This document shows positions 49,709 through 58,901 of a stretch of DNA of 64,000 nucleotides, one piece after another. Position 1 is the stretch's first letter, and the number at the start of each line of letters is the position of its first letter. Below the pieces are notes generated by a model, which was not told the DNA's origin, ran no database searches, and worked only from the letters and a program-made list of their open reading frames with translations. A program made the position numbers and the translations under genes. This DNA is from Cuneatibacter sp. NSJ-177 (GTDB taxonomy: Bacteria; Bacillota; Clostridia; Lachnospirales; Lachnospiraceae), in the NCBI RefSeq assembly GCF_022867805.1, contig NZ_JALIFO010000001.1, positions 434,001 to 498,000 on the forward strand, in the 5' to 3' direction.

Positions 49709-50872
49709 ATGTTACAGGCAAAAACGGGAACAAGCACAAACTCTTGTGCGAAGACGGCAGGTATGGAAGCGGCTAAGAAAGCAAAAGAAGGATTGTCCGG
49801 CGTGAAAGTCGCGCTTGCCTATGGAAGCTGTGCCTATGATTTGGATGCAATGCTGGCGGGAATTGCGGAAGAGCTGCCCGGCGTGCCCGTGATCGGAAAT
49901 ACCTCCTATACCGGTGTGATCACAGAAGACGGTTATGTCGGCGGCGGAGACCATTTCCTCGGCATGATGACATTGGCCGATCCGGAGATGGCAGTCGGCG
50001 TGGCGGCGATGGAAAAGAATCATTGTGCGGTGGAAGATGGAATCGCGGTGGCGAAGAAAGCCATGGAGCAGGCGGGAAAGACGACGCCTCCGGACTTCTT
50101 CTACATGGCCGCATCCCCGGCGGAAGAGGAATTCTATCTGAAAGGCATCACCAAAGTGATCGGCCGGGTTCCTTTCTTCGGCGGCAGCGCGGCGGACAAC
50201 TCCATCTCCGGCGAGTGGAAGCTTTACACGGACCGCGGCGTGTTTGCCGACGGCGTGGTGGTGGCCTTCTTCTACACGAAGAAACCGATGGTAAACAAAT
50301 ACACCGGAGCTTACCGGGAGACAACGGACATGGGCATTATCACCAAGATCGACGGAAACCGGACCCTGGTTGAGATCGACGGAGAACCGGCTCTGGAGAA
50401 ATATGCAGGCTGGAGAGGAATCCCGGCGGCTGAGCTGAAAGGAGCGAACCTTTTGGCTGCCAGCGTGACGTCCCCTCTGGGTGTGAAAGACCGCCTGGGC
50501 GATCTGGTGGCGATCCGTCACCCGATGAACGGAAACGACGACGGCTCCATGGCCATCGGAAATAATCTGGCGGCCGGAACCGCAGTGGTCCGGATGGAAG
50601 CCACCGTGGATGAGCTGATCGACTCCACAGGAGAAACGCTTCGCGAGGTGAAAGCGCAGATGCAGGAGCCTGCGGCCTACTTCCTGGTTCACTGCGGCGG
50701 CCGGAGAGCCGGGATCGACGGCCGGATCGGCGAGGTCGCGGAGCAGCTGAAAAAAGAGGCGGGCTCTGTGCCGTTTTTGGCGGAGTTTACCTTCGGCGAA
50801 TATGGCTTTGAAGCCGACGGCAACAACACCTGCGGCGGACTGATGCTGTCCTTTACCGGGTTGGAGAAATAA
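49709..50872 (+). CDS. FIST-domain protein (FIST_N plus FIST_C)
   Basis: 387 residues. The N-terminal half (ALAYGSCAYDLDAMLAGI, VIGNTSYTGVITEDG and PFFGGSAADNS) fits the FIST_N sensory domain, and the second half (LAASVTSPLGVKD, EATVDELIDSTGETLREV and VPFLAEFTFGEYGF) fits FIST_C. FIST proteins are thought to bind small ligands such as amino acids and usually sit with signalling domains. Here the protein has no kinase or chemotaxis partner and instead precedes an aldehyde dehydrogenase. GGAGG supports the start. Confidence 0.85.
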   Translation: MLQAKTGTSTNSCAKTAGMEAAKKAKEGLSGVKVALAYGSCAYDLDAMLAGIAEELPGVPVIGNTSYTGVITEDGYVGGGDHFLGMMTLADPEMAVGVAAMEKNHCAVEDGIAVAKKAMEQAGKTTPPDFFYMAASPAEEEFYLKGITKVIGRVPFFGGSAADNSISGEWKLYTDRGVFADGVVVAFFYTKKPMVNKYTGAYRETTDMGIITKIDGNRTLVEIDGEPALEKYAGWRGIPAAELKGANLLAASVTSPLGVKDRLGDLVAIRHPMNGNDDGSMAIGNNLAAGTAVVRMEATVDELIDSTGETLREVKAQMQEPAAYFLVHCGGRRAGIDGRIGEVAEQLKKEAGSVPFLAEFTFGEYGFEADGNNTCGGLMLSFTGLEK

Positions 50873-50892
50873 AAGCCATTGACGTAACTGCT

Positions 50893-50920
50893 ATAGGCCC
50901 TGCCAAACGGCAAGGCCTAT
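50893..50920 (+). promoter_or_regulatory. Hairpin between FIST and aldehyde dehydrogenase genes
   Basis: ATAGGCC (50893-50899) pairs with GGCCTAT (50914-50920), with an inner TGCC/GGCA. No T-run; more likely a partial stop or RNA-processing site. Confidence 0.45.
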
Positions 50921-50956
50921 GGACACCAGATCGAATTTGCAAAGGAGTGTATGACC

Positions 50957-52393
50957 ATGAAAATGATAATCGGCGGAAAAGCAGTAGAAGCTTCGGATCA
51001 GAAAACCATTGATGTAACAAACCCGGCTACCGGACAGGTGATCGACACCGTCCCCGCTGCGGCCAAGGCGGACGTGGATTTGGCGGTGGAAGAGGCGAAA
51101 AAGGCTCAAAAGATCTGGGCAAAGGTCCCGGTCAGCGAGAAAGTGGATATTATGTACCGGTTCTTAGAGCTGGTGGAGGCCGGCAAGGAAGATCTGGCCC
51201 AGACCTTGAGCGCAGAGACTGGGAAACCCATCGTGGAAGCGCGCGCGGAGATCGGCAATATTCCGATTGCTTTCAAAGCGTTCTGCGAGAGGGCGAAACA
51301 CCTCTATGGAGAGACCATCCCGGCCGGATTAGAGCCCGGCCAGGCCAATACGGTTCAGATCGTGAAACGTGAGCCCATCGGCGTGATCGCCTGTGTGATT
51401 CCCTTTAACTTTCCCTGTGACCTCTTTGATCAGAAGATTGCTCCGACCCTGCTTGCCGGAAACGCTGCGATTGTGAAGCCTTCGACCGACAATCCGCTGA
51501 CCCTCTGCAAGCTGACGGCGATGCTGGTGAAAGCCGGGGTCACCGACGGCGCAATCGAGATCATCACAGGCCGCGGCTCCACGGTGGGCGGCTGGCTTTG
51601 CGGCAACCCGGACGTGCACGCCATCACCTTGACCGGCTCCACCGAAGTCGGCATCGAGACGGCGAAGACGGCGGCGGATCATCTGGCCCACATCGCCTTG
51701 GAGCTGGGCGGAAATGATGCGTTCATCGTCCTGGAAGACGGGGATGTGGATCTGGCGGTGGAAGAGTTGATCTGGGGCCGGATGTACAATACCGGGCAGG
51801 TCTGCTGCGCTTCCAAGCGTTTTCTGATCCATCAGAGCCGGGCGGAGGAATTCACTGAGAAAGCGGTAGCCCGGATCAAACAGTTGAAGCAGGGCATGCC
51901 TTCGGATGAGGCCACCCAGATCGGCTGTCTGATCAGCGAGAAAGCAGCGAAGACAGTGGAGGAGCAGATCGCTTTGACCGTAAAACAGGGCGGTAAAGTA
52001 ATCCTCGGCGGCAAACGGAACGGCGCATTTATTGAGCCTACGGTTATCACCGGCGTGCCAAAGAGCGCGGATGTGGCGACGGATATGGAAATTTTTGGGC
52101 CGGTGGTTCCGATCATCACCTTTGAGACCGAAGAAGAGGCCATCGAGATTGCCAACAGCTCCAAGTTCGGCCTCTGCGGCTGCGTGTTCACGGAGAATAT
52201 GAAGACGGCTCTTCGGGTTTGCAATGCTCTCGAATGCGGCGGCACGGTGATCAACGGCGCCAGCTTCTTCCGCAGCTTTGAGATGCCGTTCGGCGGCTAT
52301 AAATATTCGGGAATCGGCACCGAAGGCGTGATGTCCACGTTTGACGAGGTGACGAGAACCAAGACGATTGTATTGAAGAATATTCTGGCGTAA
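50957..52393 (+). CDS. NAD(P)-dependent aldehyde dehydrogenase
   Basis: 478 residues. Catalytic Glu in LELGGNDAFIVLED (about 237) and catalytic Cys in NTGQVCCASKRFL (about 278). Further marks are CVIPFNFPCD, KPSTDNPLT, GSTEVG and the C-terminal PFGGYKYSGIGTEG. It oxidises an aldehyde to an acid; semialdehyde- and lactaldehyde-type relatives look closest. AAAGGAG favours ATG 50957, with 50951 possible. The adjacent convergent IclR regulator may control it. Confidence 0.93.
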   Translation: MKMIIGGKAVEASDQKTIDVTNPATGQVIDTVPAAAKADVDLAVEEAKKAQKIWAKVPVSEKVDIMYRFLELVEAGKEDLAQTLSAETGKPIVEARAEIGNIPIAFKAFCERAKHLYGETIPAGLEPGQANTVQIVKREPIGVIACVIPFNFPCDLFDQKIAPTLLAGNAAIVKPSTDNPLTLCKLTAMLVKAGVTDGAIEIITGRGSTVGGWLCGNPDVHAITLTGSTEVGIETAKTAADHLAHIALELGGNDAFIVLEDGDVDLAVEELIWGRMYNTGQVCCASKRFLIHQSRAEEFTEKAVARIKQLKQGMPSDEATQIGCLISEKAAKTVEEQIALTVKQGGKVILGGKRNGAFIEPTVITGVPKSADVATDMEIFGPVVPIITFETEEEAIEIANSSKFGLCGCVFTENMKTALRVCNALECGGTVINGASFFRSFEMPFGGYKYSGIGTEGVMSTFDEVTRTKTIVLKNILA

Positions 52394-52404
52394 ACCGGAT
52401 CTCA

Positions 52405-52439
52405 AAAAGGACGGTCAGCGAGGCGCTGGCCGTCCTTTT
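52405..52439. terminator. Terminator between aldehyde dehydrogenase and IclR genes
   Basis: AAAAGGACGG plus CAGCG pairs with CGCTG plus CCGTCCTTTT, with A- and T-runs at both ends; it can serve both converging genes. Confidence 0.9.
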
Positions 52440-52477
52440 AATGAGCGTCTTTTGAGCCGCATTTTCTTGGGAGTGAT

Positions 52478-53236
52478 TTATTCGACATAACCCATCCGTC
52501 TGGAAATATCCTGCGCCGCTTTCCGAACCTGGGAGATCACCAGGTCCAGCCGGTCGTCGGAGAGCATCTCGATGGAGCCGCTGGCGCTGACCGCAGCCAC
52601 GGCGGTTCCGCGGTAGTCGAAGATCGGTGCGCCGACGCAGCGGTGGCCCAACTGATACTCCTCATTGTCCATGGCCCATCCCTGCTTGCGGACGACCCGG
52701 AGAACCCGTTTCAGCTCCCGCAGATCGGTGATGGTGTTGGGGGTGAATTTCTGGAATTCGCATCGGTAAAGCGCTTCCTCCAGTTCGTCGCCGGAAAGGC
52801 AGGCCAGAAGGCATTTGCCGATGGAAGAGCAGTAGGCGGGGGAACGGTAACCGACCTGGGTGTAAAGCCGGGTATTGGGATAGAGATCCATCTTCTCGAT
52901 GTAAATGACATCATGGTGATCCAGAATGCCTAAGTGAGTCGTAAGCTCCAGCTCATGGGAGATTTGGCTGAGAAAGGGTTTGGATTCGGTCAAGAGCTCC
53001 AAGCCGTTGATGTGGGTGCTGACCGTCTCCACCAGTTTGTAGCCGATGGCATAGGTATTGTCGGAACGTTTTTCTACGTACTGTCTGGCGCACATGGAGG
53101 AGAGCAGACGGTGGACCGTAGATTTACTCATCTCGGTTGCCTTGCAGAGCTCAGCCAGAGTCATCGGGGAATCTGCCTGCGCCAGTTGTTCTAAAATATC
53201 AAAAACCCGGTCTATCACACGTACCTGATCTTCCAA
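52478..53236 (-). CDS. IclR-family transcriptional regulator
   Basis: 252 residues from a TTG start at 53236 that has AGGAGGG five bases upstream; the upstream extension has no ribosome site. N-terminal helix-turn-helix VRVIDRVFDILEQLAQ and LCKATEMSKSTVHRLLSSM, then the IclR effector domain with GYRSPAYCSSIGKCLLA and GHRCVGAPIFDYRG. Such regulators sense small acids or aldehydes. The convergent FIST-aldehyde dehydrogenase unit is the likely target. Confidence 0.93.
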   Translation of the reverse strand: MEDQVRVIDRVFDILEQLAQADSPMTLAELCKATEMSKSTVHRLLSSMCARQYVEKRSDNTYAIGYKLVETVSTHINGLELLTESKPFLSQISHELELTTHLGILDHHDVIYIEKMDLYPNTRLYTQVGYRSPAYCSSIGKCLLACLSGDELEEALYRCEFQKFTPNTITDLRELKRVLRVVRKQGWAMDNEEYQLGHRCVGAPIFDYRGTAVAAVSASGSIEMLSDDRLDLVISQVRKAAQDISRRMGYVE

Positions 53237-53404
53237 AAGTGCCCTCCTTCGTAATCTGCCAGACCATTGCCAATCATTTCGCTGCAAGTTCCATTTCTTC
53301 TTATTTTAAAATGAATCGCCAGGTGTGTCAATTATATTTCATGAAAATCAATGGCAGGCGAATGAACCGGCGGAGGTTGATATTCTGATAGCACAAAAAT
53401 ATCG

Positions 53405-53433
53405 TTGCTCTTTTCACAAACCTGTGGTAAACT
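53405..53433 (+). promoter_or_regulatory. Promoter of the hyd operon
   Basis: TTGCTC (53405-53410), a 17-base spacer and TAAACT (53428-53433). The 155-base leader that follows has a hairpin CCTGTCCT/AGGACAGG (53524-53551). The remainder of the gap from 53237 holds nothing else I can name. Confidence 0.6.
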
Positions 53434-53588
53434 AAACATACTCATGTAATAAGGGGAATCGATGTTTGTGCTTCATTGCAGAAAATGAAAGACGAACTTT
53501 TTTTCTGCCGTTTTTGCTGATTTCCTGTCCTGGCAGGTTCAAAAGGACAGGAGCTTAAGGGGAATAGAATTTGGGAGGAGGATATTCG

Positions 53589-54074
53589 GTGCAGAAAGAG
53601 GAACAAAAGAAGCTGGATGCGATTTTAAAAGACCACAACTATGATCCGGCTTCCGTGATCGCCGTTATGCAGGCGATTCAGCGGGAGTATCGCTATCTGC
53701 CGGAGGAAATGCTCAGCTACATCGCAAAAAAGCTAAAGCTGAGCGAGGCAAAGATCTATGGAGTGGCCACTTTTTATGAGAATTTTTCTCTGGAACCGAA
53801 GGGAAAATATGTGATTAAGGTTTGTGACGGTACGGCGTGTCATGTGCGCAAGTCGATCCCGATTCTGGAGGAGTTTCGCGCTCAGCTCGGAGTTTCGGCG
53901 GAGAAGCCGACCACCGAGGACATGATGTTCACTTTGGAGACGGTGTCCTGCCTGGGAGCCTGCGGCCTGGCGCCGGTCTGTACGGTAAACGATAAGGTAC
54001 ATCCGGCCATGACTCCGGAGAAAGCGCGGAAGCTTTTGGCCGAACTGAAGGAGGAAGCTGCTCATGAAGTTTAA
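53589..54074 (+). CDS. hydC: NADH-dependent [FeFe] hydrogenase subunit HydC (NuoE-like)
   Basis: 161 residues, GTG start with GGGAGGAGG seven bases upstream. It is a thioredoxin-like [2Fe-2S] subunit: cysteines in CDGTACH (about 79-84) and CLGACGLAPVC (about 121-131), after a helical N-terminal part. Passes electrons with HydB between NAD(H) and the hydrogenase. Its end overlaps hydB by 11 bases. Confidence 0.92.
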   Translation: MQKEEQKKLDAILKDHNYDPASVIAVMQAIQREYRYLPEEMLSYIAKKLKLSEAKIYGVATFYENFSLEPKGKYVIKVCDGTACHVRKSIPILEEFRAQLGVSAEKPTTEDMMFTLETVSCLGACGLAPVCTVNDKVHPAMTPEKARKLLAELKEEAAHEV

Positions 54075-55950
54075 ATCCCGTCAGGAACTGGAGTTGGCGC
54101 GGCTGGCATACCAGGAATCTTTGGCCAGCCAGAAAAAGCAGATTTTGATCTGCGGTGGGACCGGCTGCGTGGCCGGCGGCTCCCTGGAAATTTATGCGCG
54201 GTTAAAAGATCTGATGGCGGAGCGGAATATTCCCTGCTCCCTGATTCTGGAAGAAGAACCCCACGAGACCATCGGGCTAAAGCGCAGCGGCTGTCACGGT
54301 TTTTGTGAGATGGGGCCCCTGCTTCGGATTGAACCCATGGGCTGGCTCTATATTCATGTGAAAGTGGAGGACTGCGAGGAAATCCTGGAAAAAAGTATCA
54401 TCGGGGATGAGGTCATCGACCGGCTGGTGTACCGGGATATGGAAGGAAACGCCTATGAGAAGCAGGAGGATATTCCTTTTTATAAGCAGCAGACCCGGCT
54501 GGCTTTGGAGCACTGCGGCCATATCAACGCCGAATCCATCAAGGAATACATTGCCACCGGCGGTTATATGGCCCTGACCAAGGCGCTGTTTGATATGAAG
54601 CCGGAAGAGATCGTGGATGAGATCAGCAAGTCCTGTCTCCGCGGACGCGGCGGCGGAGGATTTCCGACCGGGCGGAAGTGGGCGCAGGTGCTGGCTCAGA
54701 AAGAGCCGGTGAAATATGTGGTGTGCAACGGCGACGAGGGCGACCCCGGCGCGTTTATGGACCGCAGTATGATGGAAGGCGATCCCCACCGCGTAATCGA
54801 AGGAATGATGGTGGCCGCCGTTGCCACAAACGCCCACGAAGGCTATATTTATGTCCGCGCCGAGTACCCTCTGGCGGTATCCCGTCTGCAAGAAGCGATT
54901 CGTCAGGCCGAAAAGTACGGCATTCTTGGCAATAATATTCTCGGCTCCGGTTTTGATTTTCAATTACATATCAGCCAGGGCGCAGGCGCTTTTGTCTGCG
55001 GCGAGGGCAGCGCGCTGACGGCTTCCATCGAAGGAAACCGCGGAATGCCCAGAGTCAAACCGCCCCGCACCGTGGAAAAGGGCCTGTTTGATAAGCCGAC
55101 AGTCCTGAACAACGTGGAGACCTACTGCAATGTCCCCACCATTATCGTCAAGGGTGCGGATTGGTACCGGACCATCGGGCCGGAGAACAACCATGGAACC
55201 AAGGCGTTCGCTCTGACCGGAAACGTAAATAATACCGGTTTGATCGAGGTACCGATGGGGACCACGCTCCGCGAAGTGATTTTTGACATCGGCGGCGGCG
55301 TCAAAGGAGGAGAGTTCAAGGCGGTTCAGATCGGCGGTCCGTCCGGCGGCTGTCTGTGCTTTACCGATAAAGAAGACCATCTGGACATGCACCTGGATTT
55401 TGACTCCCTGAGCAAGGTGGGAGCCATGATCGGAAGCGGCGGCCTGGTGGTCATGAACGATAAGAGCTGCATGGTCGAGGTAGCCCGGTTCTTCATGAAT
55501 TTTACCCAGAATGAGTCCTGCGGCAAGTGCATTCCCTGCCGGGAAGGCACCAAGCGGATGTTGGAGATCTTAAATAAGATCGTCGAAGGCAGAGGCACCA
55601 TGGAAGACCTGGAGCTTTTGGAAGAACTGGCCGATACGATTTCCCAAACTGCTCTGTGTGGGCTGGGAAAGACCGCGCCGAACCCGGTGCTCAGCACGCT
55701 GAAATATTTCCGCGACGAGTACATTGCCCATGTGGTGGATAAGAAATGTCCAGCGGGCCAGTGTAAGGCTCTGCTTTCCTATCAGATCGATCCGGATCTC
55801 TGCAAGGGATGCAGCAAGTGCGCGAGACAGTGCCCGGTGAATGCCATCAGCGGCGAAATCAAGAAGCCTTATGTCATCGACCAGGATAAGTGCATCAAGT
55901 GCGGCGCCTGCATGGACGGCTGTAAGTTTGGTGCGGTGAAATTAGGCTGA
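54064..55950 (+). CDS. hydB: NADH-dependent [FeFe] hydrogenase subunit HydB (NuoF-like)
   Basis: 628 residues in four parts: an N-terminal [2Fe-2S] thioredoxin-like domain (LICGGTGCVAGGS), an NADH and FMN domain (GRGGGGFPTGRKW about 193-205, CNGDEGDPGAFMDRS), a [4Fe-4S] domain (ESCGKCIPCREGT about 483) and two C-terminal ferredoxin clusters (CKGCSKCARQC about 579 and CIKCGACMDGC about 609). The build is that of HydB in bifurcating hydrogenases, which use NADH and reduced ferredoxin together to make hydrogen. Confidence 0.95.
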   Translation: MKFKSRQELELARLAYQESLASQKKQILICGGTGCVAGGSLEIYARLKDLMAERNIPCSLILEEEPHETIGLKRSGCHGFCEMGPLLRIEPMGWLYIHVKVEDCEEILEKSIIGDEVIDRLVYRDMEGNAYEKQEDIPFYKQQTRLALEHCGHINAESIKEYIATGGYMALTKALFDMKPEEIVDEISKSCLRGRGGGGFPTGRKWAQVLAQKEPVKYVVCNGDEGDPGAFMDRSMMEGDPHRVIEGMMVAAVATNAHEGYIYVRAEYPLAVSRLQEAIRQAEKYGILGNNILGSGFDFQLHISQGAGAFVCGEGSALTASIEGNRGMPRVKPPRTVEKGLFDKPTVLNNVETYCNVPTIIVKGADWYRTIGPENNHGTKAFALTGNVNNTGLIEVPMGTTLREVIFDIGGGVKGGEFKAVQIGGPSGGCLCFTDKEDHLDMHLDFDSLSKVGAMIGSGGLVVMNDKSCMVEVARFFMNFTQNESCGKCIPCREGTKRMLEILNKIVEGRGTMEDLELLEELADTISQTALCGLGKTAPNPVLSTLKYFRDEYIAHVVDKKCPAGQCKALLSYQIDPDLCKGCSKCARQCPVNAISGEIKKPYVIDQDKCIKCGACMDGCKFGAVKLG

Positions 55951-55960
55951 GCCGGAAAGG

Positions 55961-57682
55961 ATGGAAACGATGGAAGAAAAGAAATATATGATCATCGACG
56001 GTTACCGCGTCGAGTTTACGGATGAAAAAACGATGCTGGCCGTGATCCTGAAAGCCGGGATCATTCTGCCGACCTTCTGCTATTATTCTGACCTGTCCGT
56101 GTACGGCGCCTGCCGGATGTGCGTGGTGGAGGATCAGTGGGGAGGCATCATTGCGGCCTGCTCCACACCGCCGAAACATAAGGCAGTGATTAAGACCAAC
56201 ACGCCGAAGCTGCACAAGCACCGCAAAATGATTCTGGAGCTGCTGCTGGCGGCCCACTGCCGGGACTGCACGGTTTGCGAGAAAAACGGCCATTGCCGCC
56301 TTCAGATGCTGGCCCACCGGTTCGGCCTGAACGAGGTGCGCTTCCCCAACAATAACCCTCACCAGGTGGTGGACAATTCGTCCAAGTCCATTGTGCGGGA
56401 TTCGGGAAAATGTATTCTCTGCGGCGACTGCGTGCGCATGTGCAACGAGATCCAGAATGTGGGCGCCATCGATTTTGCCCACAGGGGATCCCGGATGGAG
56501 ATATCCACGGCGTTCTGCCGTGACATCGCGGATACCGACTGTGTGAACTGCGGCCAGTGCGCGGCGGTCTGTCCGACCGGCGCCATCACGGTAAAGAGCG
56601 ATCAGGCCGCGGTGTGGAAGGCATTATATGATCCGAATAAGCGGGTGATTGCCCAGATTGCCCCGGCGGTCCGCGTGGCCATCGGCGAGGAGTTTGGCTT
56701 TGAGCCTGGTGAAAATATGCTTGGAAAAACGGTGGCGGCCCTGCGGCGTCTTGGCTTTGACCAGGTCTTTGACACTTCGGTGGGAGCGGATTTGACCATC
56801 ATGGAGGAAGCGGCCGAGCTGGTGGAGAAGCTGGAAGAAGGCGACAGTAAATATCCGCTGTTTACATCCTGCTGCCCGGCCTGGGTGCGCTATGCTGAGA
56901 CCAAGCATCCGGAACTGATGAAGTATGTCTCCACCTGCAAGTCACCGATGGAAATGTTCGGCGCTGTGTTGAAGACATACTATAAAGAACACGACAGAAA
57001 AGAAAAGAAGGAGACGGTTTCCGTCGCGATCATGCCCTGCACGGCCAAGAAATATGAAGTGTCGCGGGAAGAATTCAAGCGAAACGGCGTGCCGGATGTG
57101 GATTACGTCCTGACCACCTTGGAAGTGATCAATATGATCAAGGAGATCGGAATTCTCTTTGACCGGATCGAAGGCGAGTCCAGCGACATGCCTTTCGGCC
57201 TCCATTCCGGAGCGGGCGAGATCTTCGGAGCCACCGGCGGCGTCACGGAAGCGGCGGTCCGCCGCGTCGTGGCGGATAAGAGCCCCAAAGCCCTGAAGGA
57301 TATCGAGTTCATGGGCTTCCGCGGCATGGACGGCGTGAAAATCTGCGAGGTGGACGTCAATGGCCGGATGCTGCGCATCGGCGTGGTCAGCGGCCTTGGC
57401 AACGCGGAAGTCTTGATTGAGAAGATCGAGAGCGGCGAGGAGCATTTTGACTTCGTGGAAGTCATGGCCTGTCCCGGCGGCTGCGTCTCCGGTGCCGGTC
57501 AGCCGTTCAGCCGGAAGAGAGAAAAACGGATGCGCGCCGAGGGCCTGTACAAGAATGACAAGACGGCCCAGATCAAGCGCAGCGATGAAAACCCGCTGAT
57601 GGTGAATCTGTACGGGGATCTTTTGAAGAACCGCACCCATGAGCTGCTCCATGTGCATTATAAGGGCGGACGAGAGAGTTAA
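55961..57682 (+). CDS. hydA: [FeFe] hydrogenase catalytic subunit HydA
   Basis: 573 residues. N-terminal [2Fe-2S] (FCYYSDLSVYGACRMC), the His-ligated cluster HCRDCTVCEKNGHC, two [4Fe-4S] sets (CILCGDCVRMC and CVNCGQCAAVC), then the three H-cluster motifs TSCCPAW (about 301), MPCTAKKYE (about 357) and MACPGGCVSGAGQP (about 502). The last differs from the usual GGGQP by one residue. The maturases HydEFG are not in the window. A second ATG (55970) is a possible start. Confidence 0.96.
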   Translation: METMEEKKYMIIDGYRVEFTDEKTMLAVILKAGIILPTFCYYSDLSVYGACRMCVVEDQWGGIIAACSTPPKHKAVIKTNTPKLHKHRKMILELLLAAHCRDCTVCEKNGHCRLQMLAHRFGLNEVRFPNNNPHQVVDNSSKSIVRDSGKCILCGDCVRMCNEIQNVGAIDFAHRGSRMEISTAFCRDIADTDCVNCGQCAAVCPTGAITVKSDQAAVWKALYDPNKRVIAQIAPAVRVAIGEEFGFEPGENMLGKTVAALRRLGFDQVFDTSVGADLTIMEEAAELVEKLEEGDSKYPLFTSCCPAWVRYAETKHPELMKYVSTCKSPMEMFGAVLKTYYKEHDRKEKKETVSVAIMPCTAKKYEVSREEFKRNGVPDVDYVLTTLEVINMIKEIGILFDRIEGESSDMPFGLHSGAGEIFGATGGVTEAAVRRVVADKSPKALKDIEFMGFRGMDGVKICEVDVNGRMLRIGVVSGLGNAEVLIEKIESGEEHFDFVEVMACPGGCVSGAGQPFSRKREKRMRAEGLYKNDKTAQIKRSDENPLMVNLYGDLLKNRTHELLHVHYKGGRES

Positions 57683-57722
57683 AAGAGAATGCGGAAATAA
57701 GAATCCGCAGCAAAATAAAAAC

Positions 57723-57762
57723 ACACCGCATTGGTCCCAAAAATCAGGGGCCGATGCGGTGT
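57723..57762. terminator. Terminator after hydA
   Basis: ACACCGCAT (57723-57731) pairs with ATGCGGTGT (57754-57762) with further inner pairing; on the minus strand it is followed by a T-run, so it also suits the converging LysR gene. Confidence 0.75.
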
Positions 57763-57770
57763 TCTCATTT

Positions 57771-57809
57771 TGAGTCAGCAGAAATTATCGCTGCATTTCT
57801 GCTGACTCA
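57771..57809. terminator. Perfect 15-bp hairpin at the end of the lysR-like gene
   Basis: TGAGTCAGCAGAAAT (57771-57785) and ATTTCTGCTGACTCA (57795-57809) pair perfectly with a 9-base loop. The hairpin includes the lysR-like stop codon. No T-run on either side. Confidence 0.5.
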
Positions 57810-58541
57810 CAGAGCCAGTCCATGTATTCTTCCGTAATTTCGGAACAGAAAACACGGTGTCCTCCACCTGTGGAACCTATTTTCTTCCTCATAGCGGGCG
57901 ATCGCGTGATAGAACTTTGTGTAATTCGGATACTGAATCAGCGGCACATGGGCGAAATCTTTGAGTTCAATCCCTTTTTTCATGGTATCAATTTCTGCTT
58001 TCGTGATTCCATCGAAATATTTTTCGAGCATGTTTTGGGTGATCAGGAGAGCAAATTTTTCATCCAGCAGAGGAATGGAAGTCAGATTAGGAGGATACCG
58101 GCCGTCAGGCCCAATAAATAAATCCATCTGCTGCTTTTCGGTCTGGTATTCCAAATCCCGGCTGTACCCGCTGACCATGTCCAGCTTCACATGGGGATAT
58201 TGTTTTAGAAAGGCAGAGGCAATGTCTGGAATTGCGATCTCATACCGCGATTCCAGAATGCCCAGTGTGATTTTTTCGCAGAAATCGAGGTTGTTTTCGC
58301 TTAGAATGGCGGCAACGTTATCTTCGATGGTCTTGATCTGCCGTACGGCGTTTTTCAGGGCCTCCCCCTGGGGAGTCAAGATCAGTTTCGGGGATCTGAT
58401 AAACAAAACGGTGTCGTATTGCCTTTCCAGGGATTTTATGGCGGCGCTCATTCCCTGAGGGGAAATAAACGCTTTCTCCGCCGCCTTGCGCATGTTCATT
58501 TCTTCTGCCGCCAGCAGAAAATATTTTAGCCGATGATCCAT
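57807..58541 (-). pseudogene. LysR-family regulator, probably C-terminally truncated
   Basis: The 244-residue frame begins with a normal LysR helix-turn-helix (YFLLAAEEMNMRKAAEKAF and SPQGMSAAIKSLERQ) and an effector domain up to about residue 222 (PLIQYPNYTKFY). LysR proteins usually run to about 300 residues. The last 22 residues (from RFHRWRTPCF) look out of frame, and a +1 frame would add SEITEEYMDWL to a stop at 57785. Even so about 50 residues of the effector domain are missing. It may be a decayed gene or a shortened regulator. Confidence 0.6.
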
Positions 58542-58642
58542 GGTTCCTCCGTTCTGATGCGTGTATAGTGATTTTTGGTTGAAAGGAAGGCCTCAAAACC
58601 TTTTCAGCCAGGAAAACGAGTGAGCCACAAGTGGATAGGATG

Positions 58643-58678
58643 CCCTCAAGTTGGACAAGGAAAAGACCTGCTTGAGGG
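58643..58678. promoter_or_regulatory. Inverted repeat in the lysR-pyrC gap
   Basis: CCCTCAAG (58643-58650) and CTTGAGGG (58671-58678) with a 20-base spacer lie about 100 bases upstream of the lysR-like start. It may be an operator or a hairpin in the lysR leader. The rest of 58542-58847 shows no gene. Confidence 0.4.
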
Positions 58679-58847
58679 TATTGTCACGTCCGTAAAAGAG
58701 CAAAATAACGGAAATAGAGAGAGGAGTGCTTCCAAGTAAATTATAGCAAAATATGAAAGATTCGCAAGGAAAGAGAAAACGGAATCGTTGAAAAATCGGC
58801 GGCGGAAATTTCATGTTAGGAATTTCATTTTTCCACGCAACCAGCTA

Positions 58848-58876
58848 TTGAAAGCCCACTTCGGATATGCTAAAAT
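58848..58876 (+). promoter_or_regulatory. Promoter of the pyr operon
   Basis: TTGAAA (58848-58853), a 17-base spacer and TAAAAT (58871-58876). The start codon is about 20 bases beyond the expected transcript start, so there is no room for a PyrR attenuator. Confidence 0.7.
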
Positions 58877-58901
58877 AAAACAGATTATGGGAGGAATGCG
58901 A

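Noticed and set aside
53237-53287. 17-residue extension of the IclR regulator
   Set aside because: The TTG at 53236 has AGGAGGG at correct spacing and gives the normal family length; the extension covers that ribosome site.
58877-58901. PyrR-type attenuator before pyrC
   Set aside because: The leader is only about 20 bases long, too short for an attenuator.
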